Source: Paenibacillus wynnii (GTDB lineage: Bacteria > Bacillota > Bacilli > Paenibacillales > Paenibacillaceae). Taken from it: a DNA stretch of 64,000 nt. Under the pieces are notes generated by a model. That model saw only the letters and a program-made list of their open reading frames with translations. It was not told the DNA's origin and did not search any database. Position numbers and translations under genes: made by a program. The DNA is taken from contig NZ_JAUSTK010000001.1 of assembly GCF_030812855.1 (NCBI RefSeq), positions 310,001 to 374,000 on the forward strand, read 5' to 3'. Positions 25,002-33,862 of this stretch are shown here, in pieces (position 1 is the stretch's first letter; each line of letters opens with the position of its first letter).

Positions 25002-26447
25002 TTATCCATGTAGTTGAGTAATCGCGCGATAGGGAAGCTTGAACAACACAGCTGTCCCTTTACCTTCCGTACTGTCGATTTCAATACTCTGCTCCCCGTC
25101 AAAAAATAAATGCAGTCTTTTGAATACATTATGTGTACCCAATCCCGTTGATTGACCCTTTCCGCCAAAACGAGGAGATTCCTCCCGGAAGGATTCCAGG
25201 AGCAGCATCACAGTTTCCTTGCTCATCCCTACGCCGTTATCCCGAATCTCAATACCCACACCCTCATCAACATATCCGATCGTGAGCTTCAGCTCCGCAC
25301 CTTCCTCCATCTGCTCAATACCATGTACGAATGCATTTTCCAATATAGGCTGTAGCGTAAGACACGGAATCATACCCTCCAGAGCCCTTTCATCAATATC
25401 CATTACAAATGAAATCCGATCACGGAAGCGCGCTCTCTGAATATTGATATATTCGGTTACATTTTCCACCTCTTCACGCAGCGGTACGGCCTGATCCAGC
25501 TTCTGCAGGTTGTATCTTAATAGACGGGATACGGAAACGGTAAGATCGCTTGTCCTAGTCGCCCCCTCAATGTAGGCCAGCTTGGCGATAGAGTTAAGGG
25601 TATTGAACAGGAAATGCGGATTGATTTGGCTTTGCAGCATTTTAAGCTCCAGCTCTTTGACAAGACGATCCTTCTCTAAGCTTGAAATATTCTCGGCCAT
25701 CAAACGCTGGATATTATCGATCATTCCGTTAAAAGCTCTGCACAAGATACTGATCTCATCATTATTAATGCTTTCGGGGGCCTTTGTATCCATACGCCCC
25801 TTGGATATTTGCTTGGCAGTAGCCACCAAGCGCCGAATCGGTCCCGTTATACTGCTCGAGAGCCATACTGCCAGAATGATACTAAGCACGGCGACAGTAA
25901 CAACCAGCAGACTGCCCAGCTTATTCAATTTCTCCGTCGTGGACATAATTTCCTGATAGATCGGCTTATACTGATCCAGCTCAATATCTACCAAACCTTG
26001 TGCTTCCTCTCGTATGAACCGCTCGGTTTTCTCCGCTTCAATGTAAGCCCCTGCCAGGGTATTGGAATCCTGATCATCAATCTTTCCAATCATGGTCTCG
26101 ACTTGCTCTAAAAAGGTATCGATAATATTACGATAATTCACTAACGGAAGGTCACTTCCGCCAATGGTCTCCAATCCATCGAGCTCCTGGCGCAGCTGCT
26201 GAACAGCAGTCAGGTGTTTTTCCACCTCCGGAAAGCTGTCCGCATCGACCTGCATAATAAACCGGTTCATCGATCGCATATTCTCTCCAACTTCATAAGA
26301 AACTTCCTTGTATAATAAAATTCGATTCATCATCAGATGATAGCTTTCCTGCACATTTTTACCACTTTCAAATAAGAAAAAGGAGACTGAACTCATGAGG
26401 AGCACGAGTAACGGAATACAAACTAACAGCTTTTTGCGGATACTCAC
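25002..26447 (-). CDS. LytS/YesM-type sensor histidine kinase
   Basis: A 481-residue membrane kinase: TM1 about 8-27, an extracytoplasmic helical domain (about 30-185), TM2 about 185-205, a HAMP linker (SSSITGPIRRLVATAKQISKGRMD) and a His_kinase domain with phospho-acceptor QINPHFLFNTLN, followed by an ATPase domain (NGVGMSK, GLGTHNV). Its GTG start overlaps the upstream gene's stop by 4 nt (GTGA), with GGAGGGGG before it. The tight coupling to a membrane-anchored sugar-binding protein suggests that the kinase reads sugar occupancy through that protein. Confidence 0.9.
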   Translation of the reverse strand: MSIRKKLLVCIPLLVLLMSSVSFFLFESGKNVQESYHLMMNRILLYKEVSYEVGENMRSMNRFIMQVDADSFPEVEKHLTAVQQLRQELDGLETIGGSDLPLVNYRNIIDTFLEQVETMIGKIDDQDSNTLAGAYIEAEKTERFIREEAQGLVDIELDQYKPIYQEIMSTTEKLNKLGSLLVVTVAVLSIILAVWLSSSITGPIRRLVATAKQISKGRMDTKAPESINNDEISILCRAFNGMIDNIQRLMAENISSLEKDRLVKELELKMLQSQINPHFLFNTLNSIAKLAYIEGATRTSDLTVSVSRLLRYNLQKLDQAVPLREEVENVTEYINIQRARFRDRISFVMDIDERALEGMIPCLTLQPILENAFVHGIEQMEEGAELKLTIGYVDEGVGIEIRDNGVGMSKETVMLLLESFREESPRFGGKGQSTGLGTHNVFKRLHLFFDGEQSIEIDSTEGKGTAVLFKLPYRAITQLHG

Positions 26448-27427
26448 AGGCTTTCCCCCTCCTGGGCATTATGCTTATCCAGCACCTTAACCTCTGTATA
26501 GTATTCTGACAGCAAGCTCTTTCCTTGAAAATGATCATTGAGCAGCCTGACTGCTGTATCACCCATTAGAAAAGGTTGCTGGGCTATAGTCGCTTTAATC
26601 TCACCTCTTAGTATGGCGGCAAGCGTGGCCTCCTGATTATCAAAGCCGATAATCGTAAGGGAATCTCGTTTCAGGCTCTTGGCCGCCTGAAGAACGCCAA
26701 GAGCATCTGTTGAACTCGTGCCGACCATAATATTAATTTCAGGATGCACACGAAGCATGTCCGCTGCCTGCTGAATCGCCTCCATATGTGAGATATTGGA
26801 GCTGCGAACCTCTACAATTTCCAGATTATCGTATTGCTTCACGATATTTCTTAGCCCGTTCAATCGCTGCAGCTGATTCTCTGCGAGCTCGCTCCCTATA
26901 ATGACACCTATTTTTCCGGTGCCGCCTGTTGTCTGCACAACAAGCCGTCCTAAGCTTTCACCTGCCGCCACATTATCGGTACCTACATAAGCCAGCCGTC
27001 TGCTGGCCGGAGCATCGGTATCAATGGTTACCACAGGAATTCCGCGTTGCACGGCCTTGTCTATAACCGGAGTAAATTTCTCTCCGTTAAGGCCTTGGAC
27101 GATAATGGCATCTACTCGGGCAGCAATTGCTTTTTCCAGTAAATTAATCTGCTCGTCCATATTGTTGCGGACCGGACCGGTAAATTCAATATCAATTCCA
27201 TACCTTTCGGCAGCCTTCTCAGCACCCTTCTCAACCATTTCCCAGTAAGGATGATAACGTTCTTGCTCAATCAGTACAATATGATAACGGTGACCCAAAT
27301 TACCGGGATGACCATGCAATTCCTGAACAATACTACCCATCTTACCCGATTGATGCGCAAAGCCAATAAATAGATACGCCAATACTAAAAATAATGCAGC
27401 TACACCTGCCAGCCACTTTTTATCCAT
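26444..27427 (-). CDS. Membrane-anchored sugar-binding sensor (XylFII-like)
   Basis: A protein of about 327 residues with a single N-terminal membrane anchor (KWLAGVAALFLVLAYLFIGFA) and no lipobox, followed by a periplasmic-binding domain of the RbsB/LacI type (HRYHIVLIEQERYHPYW; VDAIIVQG; GIPVVTIDTDAP; TIIGFDNQE). Unlike XylF it keeps an uncleaved anchor and is cotranscribed with a kinase, matching the XylFII sensor of Clostridium beijerinckii that binds xylose and signals to LytS. I use the second ATG (27427), 8 nt from the ribosome site. A cre lies 35 nt upstream. The ligand is inferred from the adjacent xylFGH. Confidence 0.8.
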   Translation of the reverse strand: MDKKWLAGVAALFLVLAYLFIGFAHQSGKMGSIVQELHGHPGNLGHRYHIVLIEQERYHPYWEMVEKGAEKAAERYGIDIEFTGPVRNNMDEQINLLEKAIAARVDAIIVQGLNGEKFTPVIDKAVQRGIPVVTIDTDAPASRRLAYVGTDNVAAGESLGRLVVQTTGGTGKIGVIIGSELAENQLQRLNGLRNIVKQYDNLEIVEVRSSNISHMEAIQQAADMLRVHPEINIMVGTSSTDALGVLQAAKSLKRDSLTIIGFDNQEATLAAILRGEIKATIAQQPFLMGDTAVRLLNDHFQGKSLLSEYYTEVKVLDKHNAQEGESL

Positions 27428-27461
27428 AATCATTCACCTCATCCACCATCCTACCTTCCAC

Positions 27462-27475
27462 TGAAAACGGTTGCA
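27462..27475 (+). promoter_or_regulatory. cre (CcpA) site upstream of the sensor operon
   Basis: TGAAAACGGTTGCA matches TGWAANCGNTNWCA at 13 of 14 positions and lies 35 nt before the sensor start. The sensor operon and xylFGH therefore both carry a cre at the same distance. Confidence 0.7.
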
Positions 27476-27508
27476 ATAGAAAATTTCATGGCGGTAATCG
27501 GGAAACGA

Positions 27509-27561
27509 ACAGAAGGGCTGATTCCCAAGTAGATTTTACCTACTGGGGTCAGCCCTTCTGT
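27509..27561 (-). terminator. Terminator of the ZapA-coiled-coil gene
   Basis: ACAGAAGGGCTGA (27509-27521) pairs perfectly with TCAGCCCTTCTGT (27549-27561), with a further internal stem. It is 15 nt past the stop. The T run on the minus strand is short. Confidence 0.7.
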
Positions 27562-27575
27562 GTAGCATCCGTTAT

Positions 27576-29600
27576 TCAACTGTCTTGTTCGATCAGTTGA
27601 ATCCATTCATTATATTCAACTTGGAGCTTGGCATATTCCGCCTGTAAACTGCGATGCTCACGGGTTAATTGTTCCAGTTCTACTTGGCGCTGGTCGAATT
27701 GAACCTTCAGCAATCGAAGCTGTCCCTGAACCATCTCATAATTATCTCCAACCTCGCCAAGCTGTTCAAGCACTTCACTTCGCTCTCGAGCCAGAATTTC
27801 CCGCTGACCTTCAGCCTCTTCGACCTCCAACTGCCAGAGGTTGATCTCCTCACGGAGCTTATGCTCTGTATCCGACCAGTCACGCTGACGCTCAACCAGT
27901 TCATCGTACTTGTGTTTCCAAGCCAGCCCGTATTCTTCAGCTTCCTTCAAAGCTTCTCGCTGATCAGTCACTGCAGTTGCAGCTTCACGTGCCGCTTCCG
28001 ACAGCTCTTCCAGGCGCAATGCCGCTTCTTCGCCTTCTGTTTCCAGTAAGAGATAACGTTCCTGCAGCCGTTCACCGTCTTGCAGAACCTCATCATATTG
28101 GGCAATCAATTCCTCATAGCGAACTCGCAGCGCTGACAATTCCTTCTGAGCCAACGCTCCATGCTCACGTAAGGCTTCGCGCTCATGCTCAGCTTCTGTA
28201 CGCAACTGGCTTTCCTGCTCCAGCTTCTGGACTAAACCATCTGCTTGCCCATGAAGGGAAATAATCTCCTTTTGCAGCATTGAAGACTTCTCTTCGGCCT
28301 CCAGAAGATTCATCTCTAGCTCGCTGATATCCTCCATGCGTTTATCTGCCAGCTCCTGCCAACTGGCAACATCTGCAGCCGAACGGGTAAGCTCGTCTTG
28401 AACCCGGCGAAGGCTCTCACCGGATTCCTGCACGGACTTCCGCAATGAGGAGGCTTCGCTCTGAGTGAGATCATACCGCTGACGTAGCTCTTCCAGCTCT
28501 TCATTCAGCTGTGTTCCTAGTTCTGTAGCAGAGCGGAGCTCCACTCCAAGCTGTTCTTCACGATTAATAACCGCTTCATATTGAGCCAGCAGTGTTAGAC
28601 GGGCATCACGTTCACTCTTATGACTCGCTTCCGCAGCGCGCAGCCTTGATTGAAGCTGCCCCGTTCCCCCGCGCAGCTCACCCAGCTGCTTCTCCAGTTC
28701 TACTACCTGTTGCTTATGTCTATGCTCCTGGGTACCCTGGGATTGCCGCAGCTCCTTATTCTTAGTTTGCTCCTTCTGCAGCGCTTCCCGCTCTTCACTC
28801 AGTTCCTTACTCAGCGAAGACTTGGTATCTGCCAGTTCCTTACTTAAGGATGTCCGTGTTTCTAAGAGTTCCTTACCTAGCGATTCCTTAGTAATCAAGA
28901 GTTCCTGCTCCAGAATGGATAGAGTTTCCGTCTTCTCTTTAGTAAGAGTCTCACGGATATTCTCAAGTTCCTGTTGATGAGCGGATTTCAACTCTTCAAG
29001 TTGCTGAAGACGGATGGCCTCAGCAACTGCCAGCTCCTGTCGATGGCTCTCGCGGCTCGCGGCCTTCTCCGCTTCATAGCTTACCCGTAGGGCTTTCAGT
29101 TCCTGATCGCGCTCTTGCAGCGCCTCTTCGAGCTTCTGACGAGCAGCTGCGGCAGCCTGCTCAGACTCTTGCAGCAGTTCGGCGTTCACGGCGCGCTCCT
29201 GCTCCTGAAGCAGCAAACACTGCTTGCGCTCCTCCTCAGCAGCGGCAATGAGCCGCCCTTCTTCTTCTTTGGCGGCAGCCTCAAGCCGCTCGTACTCTTC
29301 CTGCCGTTCCCGCTGCACTTCTAATAGTCGCGAGACCTCTACCCGCAGCTCGCTGCGTTCCCCAGTCAGCATGTTGAGCTCATTCTTGAAATCCTGTACC
29401 TGCAAGGCTTGCTCCGCCATATGTACGGCAGCAAGCACCGCTATACGCGGAGTATCTAATCTGGAATGAGATTTGGAGATCGTCCGCATATGTTCATCAA
29501 CATAACGGGCAACTTGTTTCATATATTCAGTGCTGCTTCCGACTAGTTTATAGGAAGTGCCGTATATCTCTACGGCGACACGTGTCCGGTCCATAGCCAC
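27576..29600 (-). CDS. ZapA-domain protein with a very long coiled coil
   Basis: A 674-residue protein. Residues about 1-75 match the cell-division protein ZapA (RVAVEIYGTSYKLVG, a VDEHMRTIS helix, then RIAVLAAVHMAEQ); the rest is almost continuous coiled coil rich in Glu, Gln, Leu and Arg. ZapA in B. subtilis is only about 85 residues and binds FtsZ. Residues about 236-279 form four 11-residue repeats (SLSKEL), encoded by an exact 33-bp DNA period. The start is GTG 29600, 8 nt after GGAGG. It follows pheT, the location of zapA in B. subtilis too. A scaffold tying FtsZ to other structures is a reasonable but untested idea. Confidence 0.82.
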   Translation of the reverse strand: MAMDRTRVAVEIYGTSYKLVGSSTEYMKQVARYVDEHMRTISKSHSRLDTPRIAVLAAVHMAEQALQVQDFKNELNMLTGERSELRVEVSRLLEVQRERQEEYERLEAAAKEEEGRLIAAAEEERKQCLLLQEQERAVNAELLQESEQAAAAARQKLEEALQERDQELKALRVSYEAEKAASRESHRQELAVAEAIRLQQLEELKSAHQQELENIRETLTKEKTETLSILEQELLITKESLGKELLETRTSLSKELADTKSSLSKELSEEREALQKEQTKNKELRQSQGTQEHRHKQQVVELEKQLGELRGGTGQLQSRLRAAEASHKSERDARLTLLAQYEAVINREEQLGVELRSATELGTQLNEELEELRQRYDLTQSEASSLRKSVQESGESLRRVQDELTRSAADVASWQELADKRMEDISELEMNLLEAEEKSSMLQKEIISLHGQADGLVQKLEQESQLRTEAEHEREALREHGALAQKELSALRVRYEELIAQYDEVLQDGERLQERYLLLETEGEEAALRLEELSEAAREAATAVTDQREALKEAEEYGLAWKHKYDELVERQRDWSDTEHKLREEINLWQLEVEEAEGQREILARERSEVLEQLGEVGDNYEMVQGQLRLLKVQFDQRQVELEQLTREHRSLQAEYAKLQVEYNEWIQLIEQDS
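28801..28910. repeat. 33-bp tandem repeats inside the coiled-coil gene
   Basis: AGTTCCT recurs at 28801, 28834, 28867 and 28900, an exact 33-bp period, encoding 11-residue units around SLSKEL on the minus strand. The DNA identity between units suggests fairly recent expansion. Confidence 0.75.
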
Positions 29601-29714
29601 AGTTGTGTCCTCCTTTGTATGTGTGCGGATTCTAAGCTGGTTTCCCTGCTTATATTGTATCTTCATTCACTAACACTTTGCAAAAATATAGCTTATAACA
29701 AATCTTTCTTATAT

Positions 29715-29764
29715 CCAGAAAAACCGCAGCGAATCTCGGTTTCTAAAGGGATTCGCTGCGGCTT
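29715..29764 (-). terminator. Terminator of pheST
   Basis: CCGCAGCGAATC pairs with GATTCGCTGCGG, followed on the minus strand by TTTTTCT. It begins about 14 nt past the pheT stop, separating pheST from the ZapA-type gene. Confidence 0.85.
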
Positions 29765-29777
29765 TACATAATTCCTG

Positions 29778-32225
29778 CTACTTTCTTAATTCAGCACCAA
29801 AACTTTGTTGAAGAGCTGCCAGTACCAGTTCATGAACTGCTCCAACTTCCTCGTCTGTCAGTGTATGCTCGGCGTGGCGGTACGTAAGGGAGAACGCGAC
29901 ACTCTTTTTGCCGGTTTCCATCTTACCGCCTGTATACACATCGAATACCTGAACAGATTGAAGCAGGCTTCCTCCATGTTGACGGATTAAAGCAGACAAT
30001 TCACCTGCCGGAACCGTTGAATCCACAACTACCGCAATATCACGTTCCATACCAGGGAAGCGTGGAAGCTCCTGATACTGTAAACGACTCTGAGCAGCCT
30101 CATACAGTGGTGTAAGTAAAATCTCAGCTGCATAGGTATCCTCAAGATCCTGTTTACGCTGCAATTCGGGATGAATCTGCCCCATAGTACCAATCGTGAC
30201 GCGGCCTTCATTTCCGTTCAGATATATTGAAGCTGAGCGTCCCGGGTGATAACCCTGTGGGCTGTCCCCTTCATAGCTTATAGCTTCCGTTAGTCCCAAA
30301 TGGGCAAAAACAGTTTCCAAAGCACCTTTAAGGTCGAAGAAATCAACCGGCTGCGTTGCAACATTCCACTGTTTTACCGCACGGTTGCCGCTTAGCAGCA
30401 GTGACAGTACCGAAAGTTCGCGCGGTTGACGGGTTAATTGCTCTTCATCGGTAAAGAAAACATTGCCAATCTCGAACAACGCCAGATCACTTTGGCGGCG
30501 GTTCGTATTATATTGGGCGATGTCCAGCAGTTGCGGCAGGACACTTGTGCGCAGAATACTGCGGTCTTCGCTCATCGGCATAGCCAGGCTTACCGCATGG
30601 CCGCCTTCAGAGAGAGCAGGGAACAGCTTGCCTTGCTCTGGCTGAATAAAGGAATATCCCAGCACCTCTTGATAACCGCCATGCGACAACAGACGACGTA
30701 GTTCACGGCGCAGTGCCTGCGGTTTGGTCAAAGCTCCTGGAGTAGTTGGACCCTCAATTGGAGTTGTTGGAATATTATCATAGCCGTACAAGCGGGCAAT
30801 CTCTTCAATGAGATCAACATCGTAACTAATATCGCCGCGTCTTGTTGGCACTTTTACTTCAATATGGCCTTGCACGCCATCTCCACATGGGAAATGCAGG
30901 CGGGCAAAAAGGGTTTTCACTTCAAGCAGTGATAATTCCGTACCGAGGTAACGGTTTAACTTATCCAGTGACAAGGTGAGAACCTTCTCTTCCACTGTAT
31001 CGGTTCCCGCTTGAACGATACCGGAATATACATTACCGCCAGCATACTGAGCAATAAGAGCTGCCGCACGATTCAAAGCAGGAATGACCGAACGCGGGTC
31101 CACTTCCTTCTCAAAACGTAGGGATGCTTCTGAACGAAGACCTAATTGACGGGAAGTTTTACGTACGGTTCCCCCATCAAATTTAGCCGATTCCAGAACC
31201 AGGTTAACCGTCTCGGACGTTACTTCTGAATTCAGTCCGCCCATAACGCCGGCAAGAGCAACCGGCTTAACACCATCAGCGATAACGAGCATTTGGGGCT
31301 CAAGCTTCCGCTCCTGACCGTCAAGTGTAGTGAGGACTTCATCCGGACTCGCCAAGCGGACAGTAATGTTCCCGCCTTCTATTTTATCCGCATCAAAGGC
31401 ATGTAAGGGCTGTCCATATTCCAGCATCACATAGTTGGTGATGTCTACGATGTTATTAATCGGACGAACCCCTGCCGCCATTAATCGATTCTGAATCCAA
31501 AGAGGTGATACGGCTGGTTTGACACCACTTATATAACGGACTGCGTAGTGACCGCAATACGCTTCATCCTCAATCTTCACGGAGATCGAATCCGCTGCGG
31601 ATTTAGTAATGTTCTCAACAATCTCTGCTTCAGGGTCAGGCAGACTAAGCTCACGGCCCAGAATGGCACTTACCTCATAAGCAGCACCTATCATACTGAG
31701 GCAATCCGAACGGTTTGGTGTCAAATCAAATTCCAGGATCTCATCATCCAAACCGAGAACCTTCATAATATCCCGGCCGATCTCGGTATCCTCAGGGAGA
31801 ACAAGAATTCCTTCTTGCTGCTCCTTAGGCAGCAACTTGTCATTCATGCCTAATTCCTTCGCCGAGCAAATCATCCCTTGGGACAAAACCCCCCGCAGCT
31901 TCGCTTTCTTAATATCCAGACCTGGCAGTTTTGCTCCTACAAGTGCTACCGGAACCTTTTGGCCCGCTTCTACGTTCTTAGCACCGCACACAATCTGCAA
32001 GTCCTCATCCTGTCCGGCATCTACTATACATACATTCAGCTTGTCTGCATCTGGATGTTTTTCCTTGGACTTTACATAGCCAACTACTATGCCGGTAATT
32101 CCCTTATTGCGGCGCTCCACGCCATCAATTTCAATACCCGCAGCTGTAATCTTATCCGCCAGCACTTCAGCGGCAACACCCTCTAACGTTATATAATCAG
32201 CCAACCACCCGGTTGATACTTTCAT
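29778..32225 (-). CDS. pheT: Phenylalanyl-tRNA synthetase beta subunit
   Basis: An 815-residue protein with all regions of bacterial PheT: an N-terminal tRNA-binding EMAP/OB-like domain (about 40-150, VVGYVKSKEKHPDADKL), B3/B4 editing region (about 200-390), B5 domain with the NRYLGTEL segment, the catalytic-like core (LRRLLSHGGYQEVLGYSFI) and a C-terminal anticodon-binding FDX-ACB domain (FPGMERDIAVVVD...SLTYRHAEHTLTDEEV). It forms the alpha2-beta2 enzyme that charges tRNA-Phe. Length is normal. It is separated from pheS by 278 bp containing palindromic element B, which is unusual because the two genes are normally adjacent. Confidence 0.97.
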   Translation of the reverse strand: MKVSTGWLADYITLEGVAAEVLADKITAAGIEIDGVERRNKGITGIVVGYVKSKEKHPDADKLNVCIVDAGQDEDLQIVCGAKNVEAGQKVPVALVGAKLPGLDIKKAKLRGVLSQGMICSAKELGMNDKLLPKEQQEGILVLPEDTEIGRDIMKVLGLDDEILEFDLTPNRSDCLSMIGAAYEVSAILGRELSLPDPEAEIVENITKSAADSISVKIEDEAYCGHYAVRYISGVKPAVSPLWIQNRLMAAGVRPINNIVDITNYVMLEYGQPLHAFDADKIEGGNITVRLASPDEVLTTLDGQERKLEPQMLVIADGVKPVALAGVMGGLNSEVTSETVNLVLESAKFDGGTVRKTSRQLGLRSEASLRFEKEVDPRSVIPALNRAAALIAQYAGGNVYSGIVQAGTDTVEEKVLTLSLDKLNRYLGTELSLLEVKTLFARLHFPCGDGVQGHIEVKVPTRRGDISYDVDLIEEIARLYGYDNIPTTPIEGPTTPGALTKPQALRRELRRLLSHGGYQEVLGYSFIQPEQGKLFPALSEGGHAVSLAMPMSEDRSILRTSVLPQLLDIAQYNTNRRQSDLALFEIGNVFFTDEEQLTRQPRELSVLSLLLSGNRAVKQWNVATQPVDFFDLKGALETVFAHLGLTEAISYEGDSPQGYHPGRSASIYLNGNEGRVTIGTMGQIHPELQRKQDLEDTYAAEILLTPLYEAAQSRLQYQELPRFPGMERDIAVVVDSTVPAGELSALIRQHGGSLLQSVQVFDVYTGGKMETGKKSVAFSLTYRHAEHTLTDEEVGAVHELVLAALQQSFGAELRK

Positions 32226-32295
32226 GTCCGCTCACTTCCCTTTTGTTTCAGATGTATTTATCTACTTGCCGGTTAAAAAAGTCCTGTTAATTATG

Positions 32296-32468
32296 GGACC
32301 TACAAGAAATGTTTGGACTTCCGATCGCTGTTATCCTCTGATTTCCTGATTGAACCGCTTCTCGCGGTAGAAATCCGAGGATAGCTTATGCTTTCGATGC
32401 GAGCTTTCCTACGGAAAGCTTTCGGGCGACCACTGCGTTTCTCCAGTTCCAAAATTTCTCTACGGTCC
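32296..32468. repeat. Long palindromic repeat element, copy B (inside pheST)
   Basis: Inner stem TATCCTCTGATTT (32332-32344)/AAATCCGAGGATA (32371-32383), one wobble; cap ACCGC/GCGGT, which replaces ACCAC/GTGGT of copy A by paired changes. A 42-nt insertion holds another perfect hairpin, AGCTTTCC (32402-32409)/GGAAAGCT (32413-32420). Outer arms: GGACC (32296-32300)/GGTCC (32464-32468) with AGAAATGTTTGGA pairing to TCCAAAATTTCT. Core flanks CTTCCGATCGCTGTTATCCTC and GCGACCACTGC are shared with copy A. Confidence 0.8.
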
Positions 32469-32503
32469 TTTTTTTAACAGTTTTAATTTCACCCACCAAA
32501 AAT

Positions 32504-33538
32504 CTAAACGCCCTTGAACTGCTTTACAAAACTCATATCGTTATTGTAGAAATTACGGATATCGTCGATTCCGTATTTCAACATTGCTATACGTTCCACA
32601 CCCATACCGAAGGCGAAACCGCTGAACTCGGCAGGATCGTATCCACCCATCTCCAGTACCTTTGGATGAACCATGCCTGCACCGAGAATTTCCAACCAGC
32701 CTGTTTGCTTACACAGTCTACAGCCATCACCACCACACTTGAAGCAGCTTACATCAACCTCTACGCTAGGTTCAGTGAAAGGGAAGAAGCTAGGACGAAG
32801 ACGGATTCCTGTATGGGGACCGAACATCTCCTGCACGAACTGCTGCAGGGTGCCTTTAAGATCACTCATCCGAATGTTGCGGCCAATGACTAGACCTTCG
32901 ACTTGATGGAACTGGAAGGAATGGGTAGCATCATCATCATCACGGCGGAACACCTTGCCAGGGCAGATGATTTTAACAGGAGCTTCACCCTTCATGCCCT
33001 GCATGGTTCGAATCTGCACAGGGGAGGTTTGGGTACGCATGAGCAGATCATCCGTTAAGTAAAAGGAATCCTGCATATCACGGGCCGGATGGTTTTTGGG
33101 CAGGTTAAGCGCCTCGAAGTTATAGTAATCGGTTTCTACCTCTGGACCTTCCGCTACACGATAACCCATACCAATGAAGATATCCTCAATTTCTTGAACC
33201 ACCCGAGTAAGAGGATGAATACCTCCCTGGGCCATACTGCGACCCGGCAATGTTACATCTACCTTTTCGGCCTGCAGACGGTTTTGGGTCTCCTGCTGCT
33301 GAAATGCCTCCTGCTTAGCAGTAATAATCTCTTCAATCGCACCACGCACATCATTCACAACCTGGCCGATAACCGGACGCTCTTCCGCAGAAAGACCTCC
33401 CATACCGCGCAGTACCTCAGTGAGTTCACCCTTTTTACCTAGGTATTTAACACGTAGATCATTCAGAGCCTGCGGATCCGCAACCTCCTGCAGCTTAGCT
33501 AACGCCTCAATTTTTAATGCTTCCAATTTTTGTTTCAT
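32504..33538 (-). CDS. pheS: Phenylalanyl-tRNA synthetase alpha subunit
   Basis: A 344-residue class II synthetase subunit. An N-terminal helical coiled coil (about 1-85) leads into the catalytic domain with motif 1 region ([22 protein letters not shown]), motif 2 ([22 protein letters not shown]) and motif 3 ([18 protein letters not shown]). It activates Phe and transfers it to tRNA-Phe together with PheT. The family is normally 340-350 residues. Expression is preceded by a T-box leader that reads tRNA-Phe charging. The ribosome site is AGGGGG upstream of the ATG. Confidence 0.97.
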   Translation of the reverse strand: MKQKLEALKIEALAKLQEVADPQALNDLRVKYLGKKGELTEVLRGMGGLSAEERPVIGQVVNDVRGAIEEIITAKQEAFQQQETQNRLQAEKVDVTLPGRSMAQGGIHPLTRVVQEIEDIFIGMGYRVAEGPEVETDYYNFEALNLPKNHPARDMQDSFYLTDDLLMRTQTSPVQIRTMQGMKGEAPVKIICPGKVFRRDDDDATHSFQFHQVEGLVIGRNIRMSDLKGTLQQFVQEMFGPHTGIRLRPSFFPFTEPSVEVDVSCFKCGGDGCRLCKQTGWLEILGAGMVHPKVLEMGGYDPAEFSGFAFGMGVERIAMLKYGIDDIRNFYNNDMSFVKQFKGV

Positions 33539-33573
33539 GGCCGTGTAGAGCCCCCTTCAAATCATTGTTAAAA

Positions 33574-33862
33574 ACAAAAAAAGGCCTTTCCTCCCGGTAA
33601 AGGGACGAAAAGACCGTGGTACCACCCTTGTTAGACAGCATATCCTGATCCTGCATCAGAGATTCTAGTCCTCTGCGGCACGACAAGATGATCCGTCTCA
33701 CTCTACACAGATATAACGGTCTGCAGCCGGTGAACCCCTACTGTAGATTTCAGGGAACTGCTCCGGAGTGAACTTGGGCAGCTCTGTTTCGTAGAAACGC
33801 TCTCAATCACTGGCGTTTCCTCCCTGTAAGTCAGGCGCTGCTTACTCTTCTCCATCATTGCA
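33574..33862 (-). promoter_or_regulatory. T-box leader of pheST
   Basis: On the minus strand a structured leader of about 290 nt contains the T-box sequence AGGGTGGTACCACGG (33614-33629), followed by a GC-rich terminator stem (33580-33613) and a T run. Uncharged tRNA binds the TGGN-type bulge and prevents termination. A Phe (UUC) specifier is expected; TTC triplets occur in the proximal half but I could not fix the specifier loop by eye. Confidence 0.92.
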
